Below, in pieces: positions 46,402-57,894 of a stretch of 64,000 bases of DNA. The notes under the pieces were generated by a model, which made no database searches, was not told where the DNA came from, and was given only the letters and a program-made list of their open reading frames with translations. Source of the DNA: Colletes latitarsis (lineage: Eukaryota; Arthropoda; Insecta; Hymenoptera; Colletidae). Numbering within the stretch: the first letter of the stretch is position 1; each line of letters starts with the position of its first letter. Made by a program: the position numbers and the translations under genes. The stretch spans positions 8,742,001-8,806,000 of the forward strand of contig NW_027488365.1 of the NCBI RefSeq assembly GCF_051014445.1, read 5' to 3'.

Positions 46402-47699
46402 GAAGAATGCGAAAGTATGGGTCTGATGAGGGCAAATCTCAGGCCTAACCTAGACCTAGCATGAGTTATCCTCTAAAATATTGATCGAAAATAGGATTAA
46501 TCGACTGTTTCAGTGTGGTACCACTTTACTACGTGATCCAAACCAGAAAACGCCAGGGATCTGTTCAACAAGTATGGGAAAAATGCGAAAATACGATCCT
46601 GATGAGAGCAAATCCCGGACTTATCCCAGACCTAACTTGCGTTCTCCTCTAAAATATTGATCGACACCAGGTTTAATGGTCCGTTTCAGTGTGGTAGCAC
46701 ATTACTACGGGATCCAATCCAGAAAAAACCCAGGATCTGTTCAACAAGTATGAGAAATATGCTAAAATACGACCTGATGAGGGCAAATCCCAGACCTATC
46801 CCAGACCGAACTTGCGTTATCCTATAAAATATTGACCGAGACCAGGATTAATCGTCTGTTTCAGTGTGGTACCTCTTCACGACGTGATCCAAACCAGAAA
46901 AAGCCAGGGATCTGTTCAACAAATATGAGAAATATGCGAAAGTATGAGCCTGCTGGGGCAAATCCTAGACCTAACCCAGACCTAACATGAGTTATGCTCT
47001 AAACTAATGATCCAAACCAGGATTAATCAACTGTTTCAGTGTGGTACCACACTACTACGTGATCCAAACCAGAAAAAACCCAGGATCTGTTCAACAAGTA
47101 TGTGGAGAATGCGAAAGTATGTGTCTGATGAGGGCAAATCCCAGGCCTAACCTAGACATAACATGCGTTATACTCTAAAATATTGATCGACACCAGGTTT
47201 AATGGTCCGTTTCAGTGTGGTAGCACATTACTACGGGATCCAATCCAGAAAAAGCCCAGAATCTGGCCGTCAAGTATGAGAAATATGCGAAAGTACGAGT
47301 CTGATGAGGGCAAATTCCAGGCCCAACCTAGACATAACATGCGTTATCCTCTAAAATATTGATCGAAACCAGGTTTGATTGACTGTTTCAGTGTGGTACC
47401 ACATTACTACGTGATCCAAACCAGAAAACGCCAGGGATCTGTTCAACAAGTATGGGAAAAATGCGAAAATACGATCCTGATGAGAGCAAATCCCGGACTT
47501 ATCCCAGACCTAACTTGCGTTCTCCTCTAAAATATTGTCGAGACCAGGATTAAGCGACTGTTTCAGTGTGGTACCACTTTACTACGTGATCCAAACCAGA
47601 AATAACCCAGGACCTGTTCAACAAGTATGTGATGAATGCGAAAGTATGGGTCTGATGAGGGCAAATCCCAGGCCTAGCCTAGACCTAGCATGAGTCATC
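46402..47699 (+). repeat. Block T copy 3 and flanks
   Basis: Positions 46,712-47,651 follow 36,520-37,460 at +10,191 bp, with a few changes: CCTGCTGGGGC has lost one G at 46,950, GTTATACTC replaces GTTATCCTC, and TTCACGACG replaces TTCACTACG. The flank at 46,402-46,711 holds a GAAAATAGGATTAATCG unit also seen at 36,290. Confidence 0.78.
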
Positions 47700-49730
47700 C
47701 TCTAAAATATTGTTCGAGACCAGGATTAATCGACTGTTTCAGTGTGGTACCACTTTACTACGTGATCCAAACCAGAAATAATACAGGATCTGTTGAACAA
47801 GTATGTGAAGAATGCGAAAGTATGGGTCTGATGAGGGCAAATCCTAGCCCTAACCCAAACCTAACATGCGTTATCATCAAAAATATTGATCGAAACCAGG
47901 TTTAACTGACTGTTTCAGTGTGGTACCACATTACTACGTGATCCAAACCAGAAAAACCTAGGATCTGTTCAACAAGCATGTGAAGAATGCGAAGGTATGA
48001 GCCAGATGAGGGCAAATCCTAGACCTAACGCAGACTTAACATGCGTTATCCTCTGAAATATTGGTTGTATCCAGGTTTAACTGACTGTTTCAGTGTGGTA
48101 CCACATTACTACCTGATCCAAACCAGAAATAACCCAGGATCTGTTCAACAAGTATGTGATGAATCCGAAAGTATGTGTCTGATGAGGGCAAATCCCAGGC
48201 TTAACCTAGGCCTGACATGAGTTATCCTCTACAATATTGATCGAAACCAGGTTTAATCGACTGTCACTGTGTGGTACCACATTACTACCTGTTCCAAACC
48301 AGAAATAACCCAGGACCTGTTCAACAAGTATGTGAAAAACGCGAAACTATGAGCCTGATGTGGGCAATTCCCAGACCTATCCCAGACATAACTTGCGTTA
48401 TCCTCTAAAATATTGATCGAAACCAGGTTTAATCGACTGTTTCAGTGTGGTACCACATTACTACGTGTCCAAACCAGTGAAAGCACAGAATCTGGCCAAC
48501 AAGTTTGAGAAATATGCGAAAGTATGAGACTGATGAGGGCAAATCACAGGCCTAACCTTGACCTAGCATGAGTTACCCTCTAAAATATAGATCGAGACCA
48601 GGATTAATCGACTGTTTCAGTGTGGTACCACTTTACTACGTGATCCAAACCAGAAAAACCCTGGATCTGTTCAACAAGTATGTGAAGAATGCGAAAGTAT
48701 GGGTCTGATGAGGGCAAATCCCCGGCCTAGCCTAGACCTAGCATGAGTCATCCTCTAAAATATTGTTCGAGACCAGGATTAATCGACTGTTTCAGTGTGG
48801 TACCACTTTACTACGTGATCCAAACCAGAAAAACCCTGGATCTGTTCAACAAGTATGTTAAAAATGCGAAAGCATGACCCTGATGAGAGCAAATCCCAGA
48901 CCTATCCCAGACCTAACTTGCGTTGTCCTCCAAAATATTGATGGAAACCAGGTTTAATGGACTGTGTCAGTGTCGTACCACATTACTACGTGATCCAAGC
49001 CAGAAAACACCCAGGATCTGTTCTACAAGTATGTGAAAAACGCGAAACTATGAGCCTGATGAGGGCAAATCCCAGGCCCAACCTAGACATAACATGCGTT
49101 ATCCTCTAAAATATTGATCGAAACCAGGTTTAATCGACTGTTTCAGTGTGGTACCACATTACTACGTGTCCAAACCAGTGAAAGCACAGAATCTGGCCAA
49201 CAAGTTTGAGAAATATGCGAAAGTATGAGTCTGATGAGGGCAAATCCCACACCTAACCTAGACATAACATGCGTTATCCTCTAAAATATTGATCGACACC
49301 AGGTTTAATGGACCGTTTCAGTGTGGTACCACATTACTACGGGATCAAACCAGAAAAAGCCCAGAATCTGTTCAACAAGTATGTGAAGAATGCGCAAGTA
49401 TGAGTCTGATGTGGGCAAATCCGAGGCCCAACCTAGACATAACATGCGTTATTCTCAAAAATAATGATCCAAACCAGGTTTAATGGACTGTTTCAGTGTG
49501 GTACCACATTAGTACATGATCCAAACCAGAATAAGCCAGGGATTTGCTCAACAAGTATGTGAAAAACGCGAAAGTATGAGCCTGATGAGGGCAAATCCCA
49601 GGCCTAACCTAGACATAACATGCGTTATCCGCTAAAATATTGATCGAAACCAGGTTTAATGCACTTTTTCAGTGTGGTACCACATTACTACGTGATCCAA
49701 ACCAGAAAAAACCCAGGATCTGTTCAACAA
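47700..49730 (+). repeat. 2-kb dispersed duplication U, copy 2
   Basis: The partner of 39,090-41,120 at +8,610 bp. It shares GGTTGTATCCAGG, GTCACTGTGTGG, GTGTCCAAACCAGTGAAAGC, ACGGGATCAAACC and TAATGCACTTTTTC units. The constant offset with only scattered substitutions shows one block transfer, followed by conversion of one monomer at about 48,100-48,210. Confidence 0.83.
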
Positions 49731-49754
49731 GTATGTGAAGAATGCGCAAGTATG

Positions 49755-51295
49755 AGTCTGACGAGGGCAAATCCCAGGCCCAACCTAGACATAACATGCG
49801 TTATTCTCTAAAATATTGATCGAAACCAGGTCTAATGGACTGTTTCAGTGTGGTACCACATTAGTACGTGATCCAATCCAGAAAAAGCCCAGGATCTAGC
49901 CATCAAGTATGAGAAATATGCGAAAGTATGAGCCTAATGAGGGCAAATCCCAGGCCTAACCTAGACATAACATGCGTTATCCGCTAAAATATTGATCGAA
50001 ACCAGGTTTTGATGGACTGTTTCAGTGTGGTACCACATTACTACGTGATGCAAACCAGAAAAAAACCCAGGATCTGTACAATAAGTATGTGAAGAATGCG
50101 AAAGTATGGGTCTGAAGAGGGCAAATCCTAGACCTAACCCGGACCTAACATGCGATATCCTTTAAAATATTAACCGAGACTAGGTTTCATGGACTGTTTC
50201 CGTGTGGCACCACTTTACTACGTGATCCAAACCAGAAAAAGCCCAGAATATGGCCATCAAGTATGAGGAATATGCGAAAGTATGAGCCTGATAAGGGCAA
50301 ATCCCAGACCTAACCGAGTCCTAACCAGCGTTATCCTCTAAAATGTTGATCGTGACCAGGATTAATCGACTGTTTCAGTGTGGTACCACTTTACTAGGTG
50401 ATCCAAACCAGAAATAACCCAGGATCTGTTCAACAAGTATGTGAAGAATGCGAAAGTATGGGTCTGATGAGGGCAAATCTCAGGCCTAACCTAGACCTAG
50501 CATGAGTTATCCTCTAAAATATTGATCGAAAATAGTATTAATCGACTGTATCAGTGTGGTACCACTTTACTACGTGATCCAAACCAGAAAAACCCTGGAT
50601 CTGTTCAACAAGTATGTTAAAAATGCGAAAGCATGACCCTGATGACGGCAAATCCCAGACCTATCCCAGACCTAACTTGCGTTGTCCTCCAAAATATTGA
50701 TGGAAACCAGGTTTAATGGACTGTTTCAGTGTGGTACCACATTGCTACGTGATCCAAACCAGAAAAAACCCAGGATGTGTTCAACAAGTATGAGAAATAT
50801 GCGAAAATACGACATGATGAGGGCAAATCCCAGACCTATCCCAGACCGAACTTGCGTTATCCTATAAAATATTGACCGAGACCAGGATTAATCGTCTGTT
50901 TCAGTGTGGTACCTCTTCACTACGTGATCCAAACCAGAAAAAGCCAGGGATCTGTTCAACAAATATGAGAAATATGCGAAAGTATGAGCCTGATGAGGGC
51001 AAATCCCAGGCCTAACCTAGACATAACATGCGTTATTCTCTAAAATATTGATCGAAACCAGGTCTAATGGACTGTTTCAGTGTGGTACCACATTAGTACG
51101 TGATCCAATCCAGAAAAAGCCCAGGATCTAGCCATCAAGTATGAGAAATATGCGAAAGTATGAGCCTGCTGGGGGCAAATCCTAGACCTAACCCAGACCT
51201 AACATGAGTTATTCTCTAAACTAATGATCCAAACCAGGATTAATCAACTGTTTCAGTGTGGTACCACATTACTACGTGATCCAAACCAGAAAAAA
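49755..51295 (+). repeat. Proto-HOR segment (B-derived part of the 16-mer)
   Basis: About nine monomers matching 57,670-59,385 of the 16-monomer repeat. The shift is 7,915 bp (landmarks 49,801/57,716, 50,150/58,065, 50,701/58,616, 51,031/58,946) and then 8,091 bp after one missing monomer (51,167/59,258). It differs at more places than HOR copies differ from one another, for example CTGTACAATAAG, CCTGATAAGGGC and GTATTAATCGACTGTATCAG. The match ends exactly where the HOR turns to A-family sequence. Confidence 0.82.
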
Positions 51296-52278
51296 CCCAG
51301 GATCTGTTCAACAAGTATGTGGAGAATGCGAAAGTATGTGTCTGATGAGGGCGAATCCCAGGCCTAACCTAGACATAACATGCGTTATCCTCTAAAATAT
51401 TGATCGACACCAGGTTTAATGGTCCGTTTCAGTGTGGTAGCACATTACTACGGGATCCAATCCAGAAAAAGCCCAGAATCTGGCCGTCAAGTATGAGAAA
51501 TATGCGAAAGTACGTGTCTGATGAGGGCAAATCCCAGGCCCAACCTAGACATAACATGCGTTATCCTCTAAAATATTGATCGAAACCAGGTTTGATTGAC
51601 TGTTTCAGTGTTGTACCACATTACTACGTGATCCAAACCAGAAAACGCCTGGGATCTGTTCAACAAGTATGGGAAAAATGCGAAAATACGATCCTGATGA
51701 GAGCAAATCCCGGACTTATCCCAGACCTAACCTGCGTTCTCCTCTAAAATATTGTCGAGACCAGGATTTAGCGACTGTTTCAGTGTGGTACCACTTTACT
51801 ACGTGATCCAAACCAGAAATAACCCAGGACCTGTTCAACAAGTATGTGATGAATGCGAAGGTATGGGTCTGATAGGGGCATATCCGGGGCCTAACCTAGG
51901 CCAAACATGAGTTATCCTCTACAATATTGATCGAAACCAGGTTTAATCGTCTGTCTCTGTGTGGTACCACATTACTACCTGATCCAAACCAGAAATAACC
52001 CAGGATCTGTTGAACAAGTATGTGATGAATGCGAAAGTATGGGTCTGATGAGGGCAAATCCCAGGCCTAACCTAGACCTAGCATGAGTTATCCTCTAAAA
52101 CATTGTTCGAGACCAGGACTAAGCGACAGTTTCAGTGTGGTACCACTTTACTACGTGATCCAAACCAGAAATAACCCAGGACCTGTTCAACAAGTATGTG
52201 ATGAATGCGAAAGTATGGGTCTGATGAGGGCAAATCCCAGGCCTAACCTAGACCTAGCATGAGTTATCCTCTAACATA
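51296..52278 (+). repeat. Block T copy 4 end and B-core monomers
   Basis: GTGGTAGCAC at 51,435 and the GAAAACGCC unit continue block T to about 51,800. Then come a GGGGCCTAACCTAGGCC unit, a CTGTTGAACAAG unit and an AACATTGTTCG unit of the B core. Three substitutions unique here were noticed: GTGTTGTACC at 51,608, ACGCCTGGGATC, and GATAGGGGCATATCC. Ordinary array sequence. Confidence 0.72.
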
Positions 52279-53190
52279 TTGTTCGAGACCAGGATTAATC
52301 GACTGTTTCAGTGTGGTACCACTTTACTACGTGATCCAAACCAGAAATAATACAGGATCTGTTCAACAAGTATGTGAAGAATGCGAAAGTATGGGTCTGA
52401 TGAGGGCAAATCCTAGCCCTAACCCAATCCTAACATGCGTTATCATCAAAAATATTGATCGAAACCAGGTTTAACTGACTGTTTCAGTGTGGTACCACAT
52501 TACTACGTGATCCAAACCAGAAAAACCTAGGATCTGTTCAACAAGCATGTGAAGAATGCGAAGGTATGAGCCAGATGAGGGCAAATCCTAGACCTAACGC
52601 AGACCTAACATGCGTTATCCTCTGAAATATTGGTTGTATCCAGGTTTAACTGACTGTTTCAGTGTGGTACCACTTTACCACGTGATCCAAACCAGAAATA
52701 ACCCAGGATCTGTTCCACAAGTATGTGAAGAATGCGAAAGTATGGGTCTGATGAGGGCAAATCCCAGGCCTAGCCTAGACCTAGCATGAGTCATCCTCTA
52801 AAATATTGTTCGAGACCAGGATTAATCGACTGTTTCAGTGTGGTACCACTTTACTACGTGATCCAAACCAGAAATAATACAGGATCTGTTCAACAAGTAT
52901 GTGAAGAATGCGAAAGTATGGGTCTGATGAGGGCAAATCCTAGCCCTAACCCAAACCTAACATGCGTTATCATCAAAAATATTGATCGAAACCAGGTTTA
53001 ACTGACTGTTTCAGTGTGGTACCACATTACTACGTGATCCAAACCAGAAAAACCTAGGATCTGTTCAACAAGCATGTGAAGAATGCGAAGGTATGAGCCA
53101 GATGAGGGCAAATCCTAGACCTAACGCAGACCTAACATGCGTTATCCTCTGAAATATTGGTTGTATCCAGGTTTAACTGACTGTTTCAGT
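52279..53190 (+). repeat. 527-bp trimer, tandem pair
   Basis: Copy 1 is 52,279-52,805 and copy 2 is 52,806 to about 53,190 (partial). Order: AATAATACAGGATC unit, ACCTAGGATCTG unit with GCCAGATGAGG, then the GGTTGTATCCAGG unit. Landmarks are 527 bp apart (ACCTAGGATCTG at 52,525 and 53,052). The only coding-region-like signals are repeats of the monomer open frame. Confidence 0.85.
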
Positions 53191-54235
53191 GTGATACCAC
53201 ATAACTACGTGATCCAATCCAGAAAAAACCCAGGAGCTGGCCAACAAGTATGAGAGATATCCGAAAGTATAAGCCTGATGCGGGCAAATCCTGGACCGAA
53301 CCCAGACCTACCATGCGTTATCCTCTAAAATATAGATCGAGACCAGGTGTAATTGACTGATTCAGTGTGGTACTACATCACTATGTGATCCAATCCAGAA
53401 AAAGCAACGGATCTTGCTATCAAGTATGAGATATATGCGAAAGTATGAGCCTGATGAGGGCAAATCCCACACCTAACCGAGTCCTAACCGGCGTTATCCT
53501 CTAAAATGTTGATCGTGACCAGGTTTAATTGACTGTTTCAGTGTGGTACCACATTACTACCTGATCCAAACCAGAAATAACCCAGGATCTGTTCAACAAG
53601 TATGTGATGAATCCGAAAGTATGGGTCTGATGAGGGCAAATCCCAGGCTTAACCTAGGCCTAACATGAGTTATCCTCTACAATATTGATCGAAACCAGGT
53701 TTAACTGACTGTTTCAGTGTGATACCACATAACTACGTGATCCAATCCAGAAAAAAACCAGGAGCTGGCCAACAAGTATGAGAGATATGCGAAAGTATAA
53801 GCCTGATGCGGGCAAATCCTGGACCGAACCTAGACCTACCATGCGTTATCCTCTAAAATATAGATCGAGACCAGGTGTAATTGACTGATTCAGTGTGGTA
53901 CTACATCACTATGTGATCCAATCCAGAAAAAGCAACGGATCTTGCTATCAAGTATGAGAAATATGCGAAAGTATGAGCCTGATGAGGGCAAATCCCACAC
54001 CTAACCGAGTCCTAACCGGCGTTATCCTCTAAAATGTTGATCGTGACCAGGTTTAATTGACTGTTTCAGTGTGGTACCACATTACTACCTGATCCAAACC
54101 AGAAATAACCCAGGATCTGTTCAACAAGTATGTGATGAATCCGAAAGTATGGGTCTGATGAGGGCAAATCCCAGGCTTAACCTAGGCCTAACATGAGTTA
54201 TCCTCTACAATATTGATCGAAACCAGGTTTAATCG
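53191..54235 (+). repeat. 528-bp trimer with block S, tandem pair
   Basis: Copies are 53,191-53,718 and 53,719-54,235. Each begins GTGTGATACCACATAACTACG, continues through block S (GGAGCTGGCC, TATAAGCCTGATGCGGGC, GTACTACATCACTATG, AGCAACGGATCTTGC) and ends with a CAGGCTTAACCTAGGCC unit. A few substitutions separate the copies (ATATCCG/ATATGCG, GAACCCAGACC/GAACCTAGACC, CAAATCC unit AAAAAACCC/AAAAAAACC). The same block S lies about 21.4 kb to the left. Confidence 0.87.
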
Positions 54236-54599
54236 ACTGTTTCAGTGTGGTACCACACTACTACGTGTCCAAACCAGTGAAAGCACAGAATCTGGCCAAC
54301 AAGTTTGAGAAATATGCGAAAGTATGAGACTGATGAGGGCATATCACAGGCCTAACCTAGACCTAGCATGAGTTACCCTCTAAAATATTGATCGAGACCA
54401 GGATTAATCGACTGTTTCAGTGTGGTACCACTTTACTACGTGATCCAAACCAGAAAAACCCTGGATCTGTTCAACAAGTATGTGAAGAATGCGAAAGTAT
54501 GGGTCTGATGAGGGCAAATCCCCGGCCTAGCCTAGACCTAGCATGAGTCATCCTCTAAAATATTGTTCGAGACCAGGATTAATCGACTGTTTCAGTGTG
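54236..54599 (+). repeat. B-family monomers next to the HOR edge
   Basis: Two units shared with 48,440-48,800 and 39,830-40,190: GTGTCCAAACCAGTGAAAGC with GAGACTGATGAGGGC, and ATGAGTTACCC with CCCTGGATC and CCCCGGCC. They abut the first HOR-derived sequence at about 54,600 (CTTTACTAGGTGATCC). Confidence 0.75.
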
Positions 54600-55077
54600 G
54601 TACCACTTTACTAGGTGATCCAAACCAGAAATAACCCAGGATCTGTTCAACAAGTATGTGAAGAATGCGAAAGTATGGGTCTGATGAGGGCAAATCTCAG
54701 GCCTAACCTAGACCTAGCATGAGTTATCCTCTAAAATATTGATCGAGAATAGGATTAATCGACTGTTTCAGTGTGGTACCACTTTACTACGTGATCCAAA
54801 CCAGAAAAACCCTGGATCTGATCAACAAGTATGTTAAAAATGCGAAAGCATGACCCTGACGACCGTAAATCCCAGACCTATCCCAGACCTAACTTGCGTT
54901 GTCCTCCAAAATATTGATGGAAACCAGGTTTAATGGACTGTTTCAGTGTGGTACCACATTACTACGTGATCCAAACCAGAAAAAACCCAGGATCTGTTCA
55001 ACAAGTATGTGGAGAATGCGAAAGTATGTGTCTGACGAGGGCAAATCCCAGGCCCAACCTAGACATAACATGCGTTA
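54600..55077 (+). repeat. Truncated leftmost HOR copy
   Basis: 54,600-54,950 equals HOR positions 55,481-55,831 (shift 881 bp; GACCGTAAATCCC at 54,861 and 55,742). 54,960-55,077 equals 57,600-57,717 (GTGGAGAATGCG, GTGTCTGACGAGGGC). The HOR order is therefore broken by deletions in this copy, making it the degenerate left edge of the 16-monomer array. Confidence 0.8.
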
Positions 55078-57894
55078 TCCGCTAAAATATTGATCGAAAC
55101 CAGGTTTTGATGGACTGTTTCAGTGTGGTACCACATTACTACGTGATGCAAACCAGAAAAAAACCCAGGATCTGTACAACAAGTATGTGAAGAATGCGAA
55201 AGTATGGGTCTGAAGAGGGCAAATCCTAGACCTAACCCGGACCTAACATGCGATATCCTTTAAAATATTAACCGAGACTAGGTTTCATGGACTGTTTCCG
55301 TGTGGCACCACTTTACTACGTCATCCAAACCAGAAAAAGCCCAGAATATGGCCATCAAGTATGAGGAATATGCGAAAGTATGAGCCTGAGGAGGGCAAAT
55401 CCCAGACCTAACCGAGTCCTAACCGGCGTTATCCTCTAAAATGTTGATCGTGACCAGGATTAATCGACTGTTTCAGTGTGGTACCACTTTACTAGGTGAT
55501 CCAAACCAGAAATAACCCAGGATCTGTTCAACAAGTATGTGAAGAATGCGAAAGTATGGGTCTGATGAGGGCAAATCTCAGGCCTAACCTAGACCTAGCA
55601 TGAGTTATCCTCTAAAATATTGATCGAGAATAGGATTAATCGACTGTTTCAGTGTGGTACCACTTTACTACGTGATCCAAACCAGAAAAACCCTGGATCT
55701 GATCAACAAGTATGTTAAAAATGCGAAAGCATGACCCTGACGACCGTAAATCCCAGACCTATCCCAGACCTAACTTGCGTTGTCCTCCAAAATATTGATG
55801 GAAACCAGGTTTAATGGACTGTTTCAGTGTGGTACCACATTACTACGTGATCCAAACCAGGAAAAACCCAGGATCTGTTCAACAAGTATGAGAAATATGC
55901 GAAAATACGACCTGATGAGGGCAAATCCCAGACCTTTCCCAGACCGAACTTGCGTTATCCTATAAACTATTGACCGAGACCAGGATTAATCGTCTGTTTC
56001 AGTGTGGTACCTCTTCACTACGTGATCCAAACCAGAAAAAGCCAGGGATCTGTTCAACAAATATGAGAAATATGCGAAAGTATGAGCCTGTTGAGGGCAA
56101 ATCCCAGGCCTAACCTAGACATAACATGCGTTATTCTCTAAAATATTGATCGAAACCAGGTCTAATGGACTGTTTCAGTGTGGTACCACATTAGTACGTG
56201 ATCAAATCCAGAAAAAGCTCAGGATCTAGCCATCAAGTATGAGAAATATGCGAAAGTATGAGCCTGATGAGGGCAAATCCCAGGCCTAACCTAGACATAA
56301 CATGCGTTATCCGCTAAAATATTGATCGAAACAAGGTTTTGATGGACTGTTTCAGTGTGGTACCACATTACTGCGTGATCCAATCCAGAAAAAGCCCAGG
56401 ATCTAGCCATCAAGTATGAGAAATATCCGAAAGTATGAGCCTGCTGGGGGCAAATCCTAGACCTAACCCAGACCTAACATGAGTTATTCTCTAAACTAAT
56501 GATCCAAACCAGGATTAATCAACTGTTTCAGTGTGGTACCACATTACTACGTGATCCAAACCAGAAAAAACCCAGGATCCGTTCAACAAGTATGTGAAGA
56601 ATGCGAAAGTATGGGTCTGATCAGTGAAAATCTCAGGCCTTACCTAGACCTAACTTGCGTTGTCCTCTAAAATATTGATGGAAACCAGGTTTCATTGACT
56701 GTTTCAGTGTGGTACTACATTACTACGTGATGCAATCCAGAAAAAGCCCATGATCTAGCCATCAAGTATGAGAAATATGCGAAAGAATGAGTCTGATGAG
56801 AGCAAATCCCAGACCTAACCTAGACCTAACATGCGTTATCCTCTAAAATATTGAGCGAAACCAGGTTTAATGGACTGTTTCAGTGTGGTACCACACTACT
56901 TCGTGATCCAAACCAGAAAAAACCCAGGATCCGTTCAACAAGTATGTGAAGAATGCGAAAGTATGAGTCTGATGAGTGAAAATCCCAGGCCTAACCTAGA
57001 CCTAACATGCGTTATCCTCAAAAATATTGATCGAAACCAGGTTAAATGGACTGTTTCAGTGTGGTACCACATTACTACGTGATCCAAACTACAAAAAACC
57101 CAGGATCTGTTCAACGAGTATGTGAAGTGTGCGAAAGTATGAGTCTGATGAGGTCGAATCCCAGGCCTAACCTAGACCTAACATGTGTTATCCTCTAAAA
57201 TATTGATCGAAACCAGGGTTAATCGACTGTTTCAGTGAGGTACTACATTACTACGTGATGCAATCCAGAAATAGCCCAGGATCTAGCCATGAAGTATTAG
57301 AAATATGCGAAAGTATGAGCCTGATGAGGGCAAATCCTAGACCTTACCCTGACGTAACATGCGTTATCCTCTAAAATATTTATCAAGACCAGGTTTAATG
57401 GACTGTTTCAGTGTGGTACCACATTACTATGTGTTCCAAACCAGAAAAAACCCAGGATCTGTTCAACGAGTATGTGAAGTGTGCGAAAGTATGAGTCTGA
57501 TGAGGTCAAATCCCAGGCCTAACCTAGACCTAACTTGCGTTATCCTCTAAAATATTGTTCGAAACCAGGGTTAATCGACTGTTTCAGTGTGGTACCACAT
57601 TACTACGTGATCCAAACCAGAAAAAACCCAGGATCTGTTCAACAAGTATGTGGAGAATGCGAAAGTATGTGTCTGACGAGGGCAAATCCCAGGCCCAACC
57701 TAGACATAACATGCGTTATTCTCTAAAATATTGATCGAAACCAGGTCTAATGGACTGTTTCAGTGTGGTACCACATTAGTACGTGATCCAATCCAGAAAA
57801 AGCCCAGGATCTAGCCATCAAGTATGAGAAATATGCGAAAGTATGAGCCTAATGAGGGCAAATCCCAGGCCTAACCTAGACATAACATGCGTTA
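55078..57894 (+). repeat. 16-monomer higher-order repeat, copy 1 (2,817 bp)
   Basis: The unit is anchored at the ATCCGCTAAAATATTG word (55,077). It runs through the GCGATATCC dimer, ACTAGGTGATCC, CTGATCAACAAG, GTACCTCTTCAC, CAGGTCTAATGG, a second ATCCGCT and CTGCTGGGGG units. It then changes to A-family units from about 56,570 (CCGTTCAACAAG, CATGATCTAGCC, ATTGAGCGAAACC, CGAGTATGTGAAGTGTGCG), returning to B units at about 57,640. Private differences include GAGGTCGAATCCC (57,143). Confidence 0.93.
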
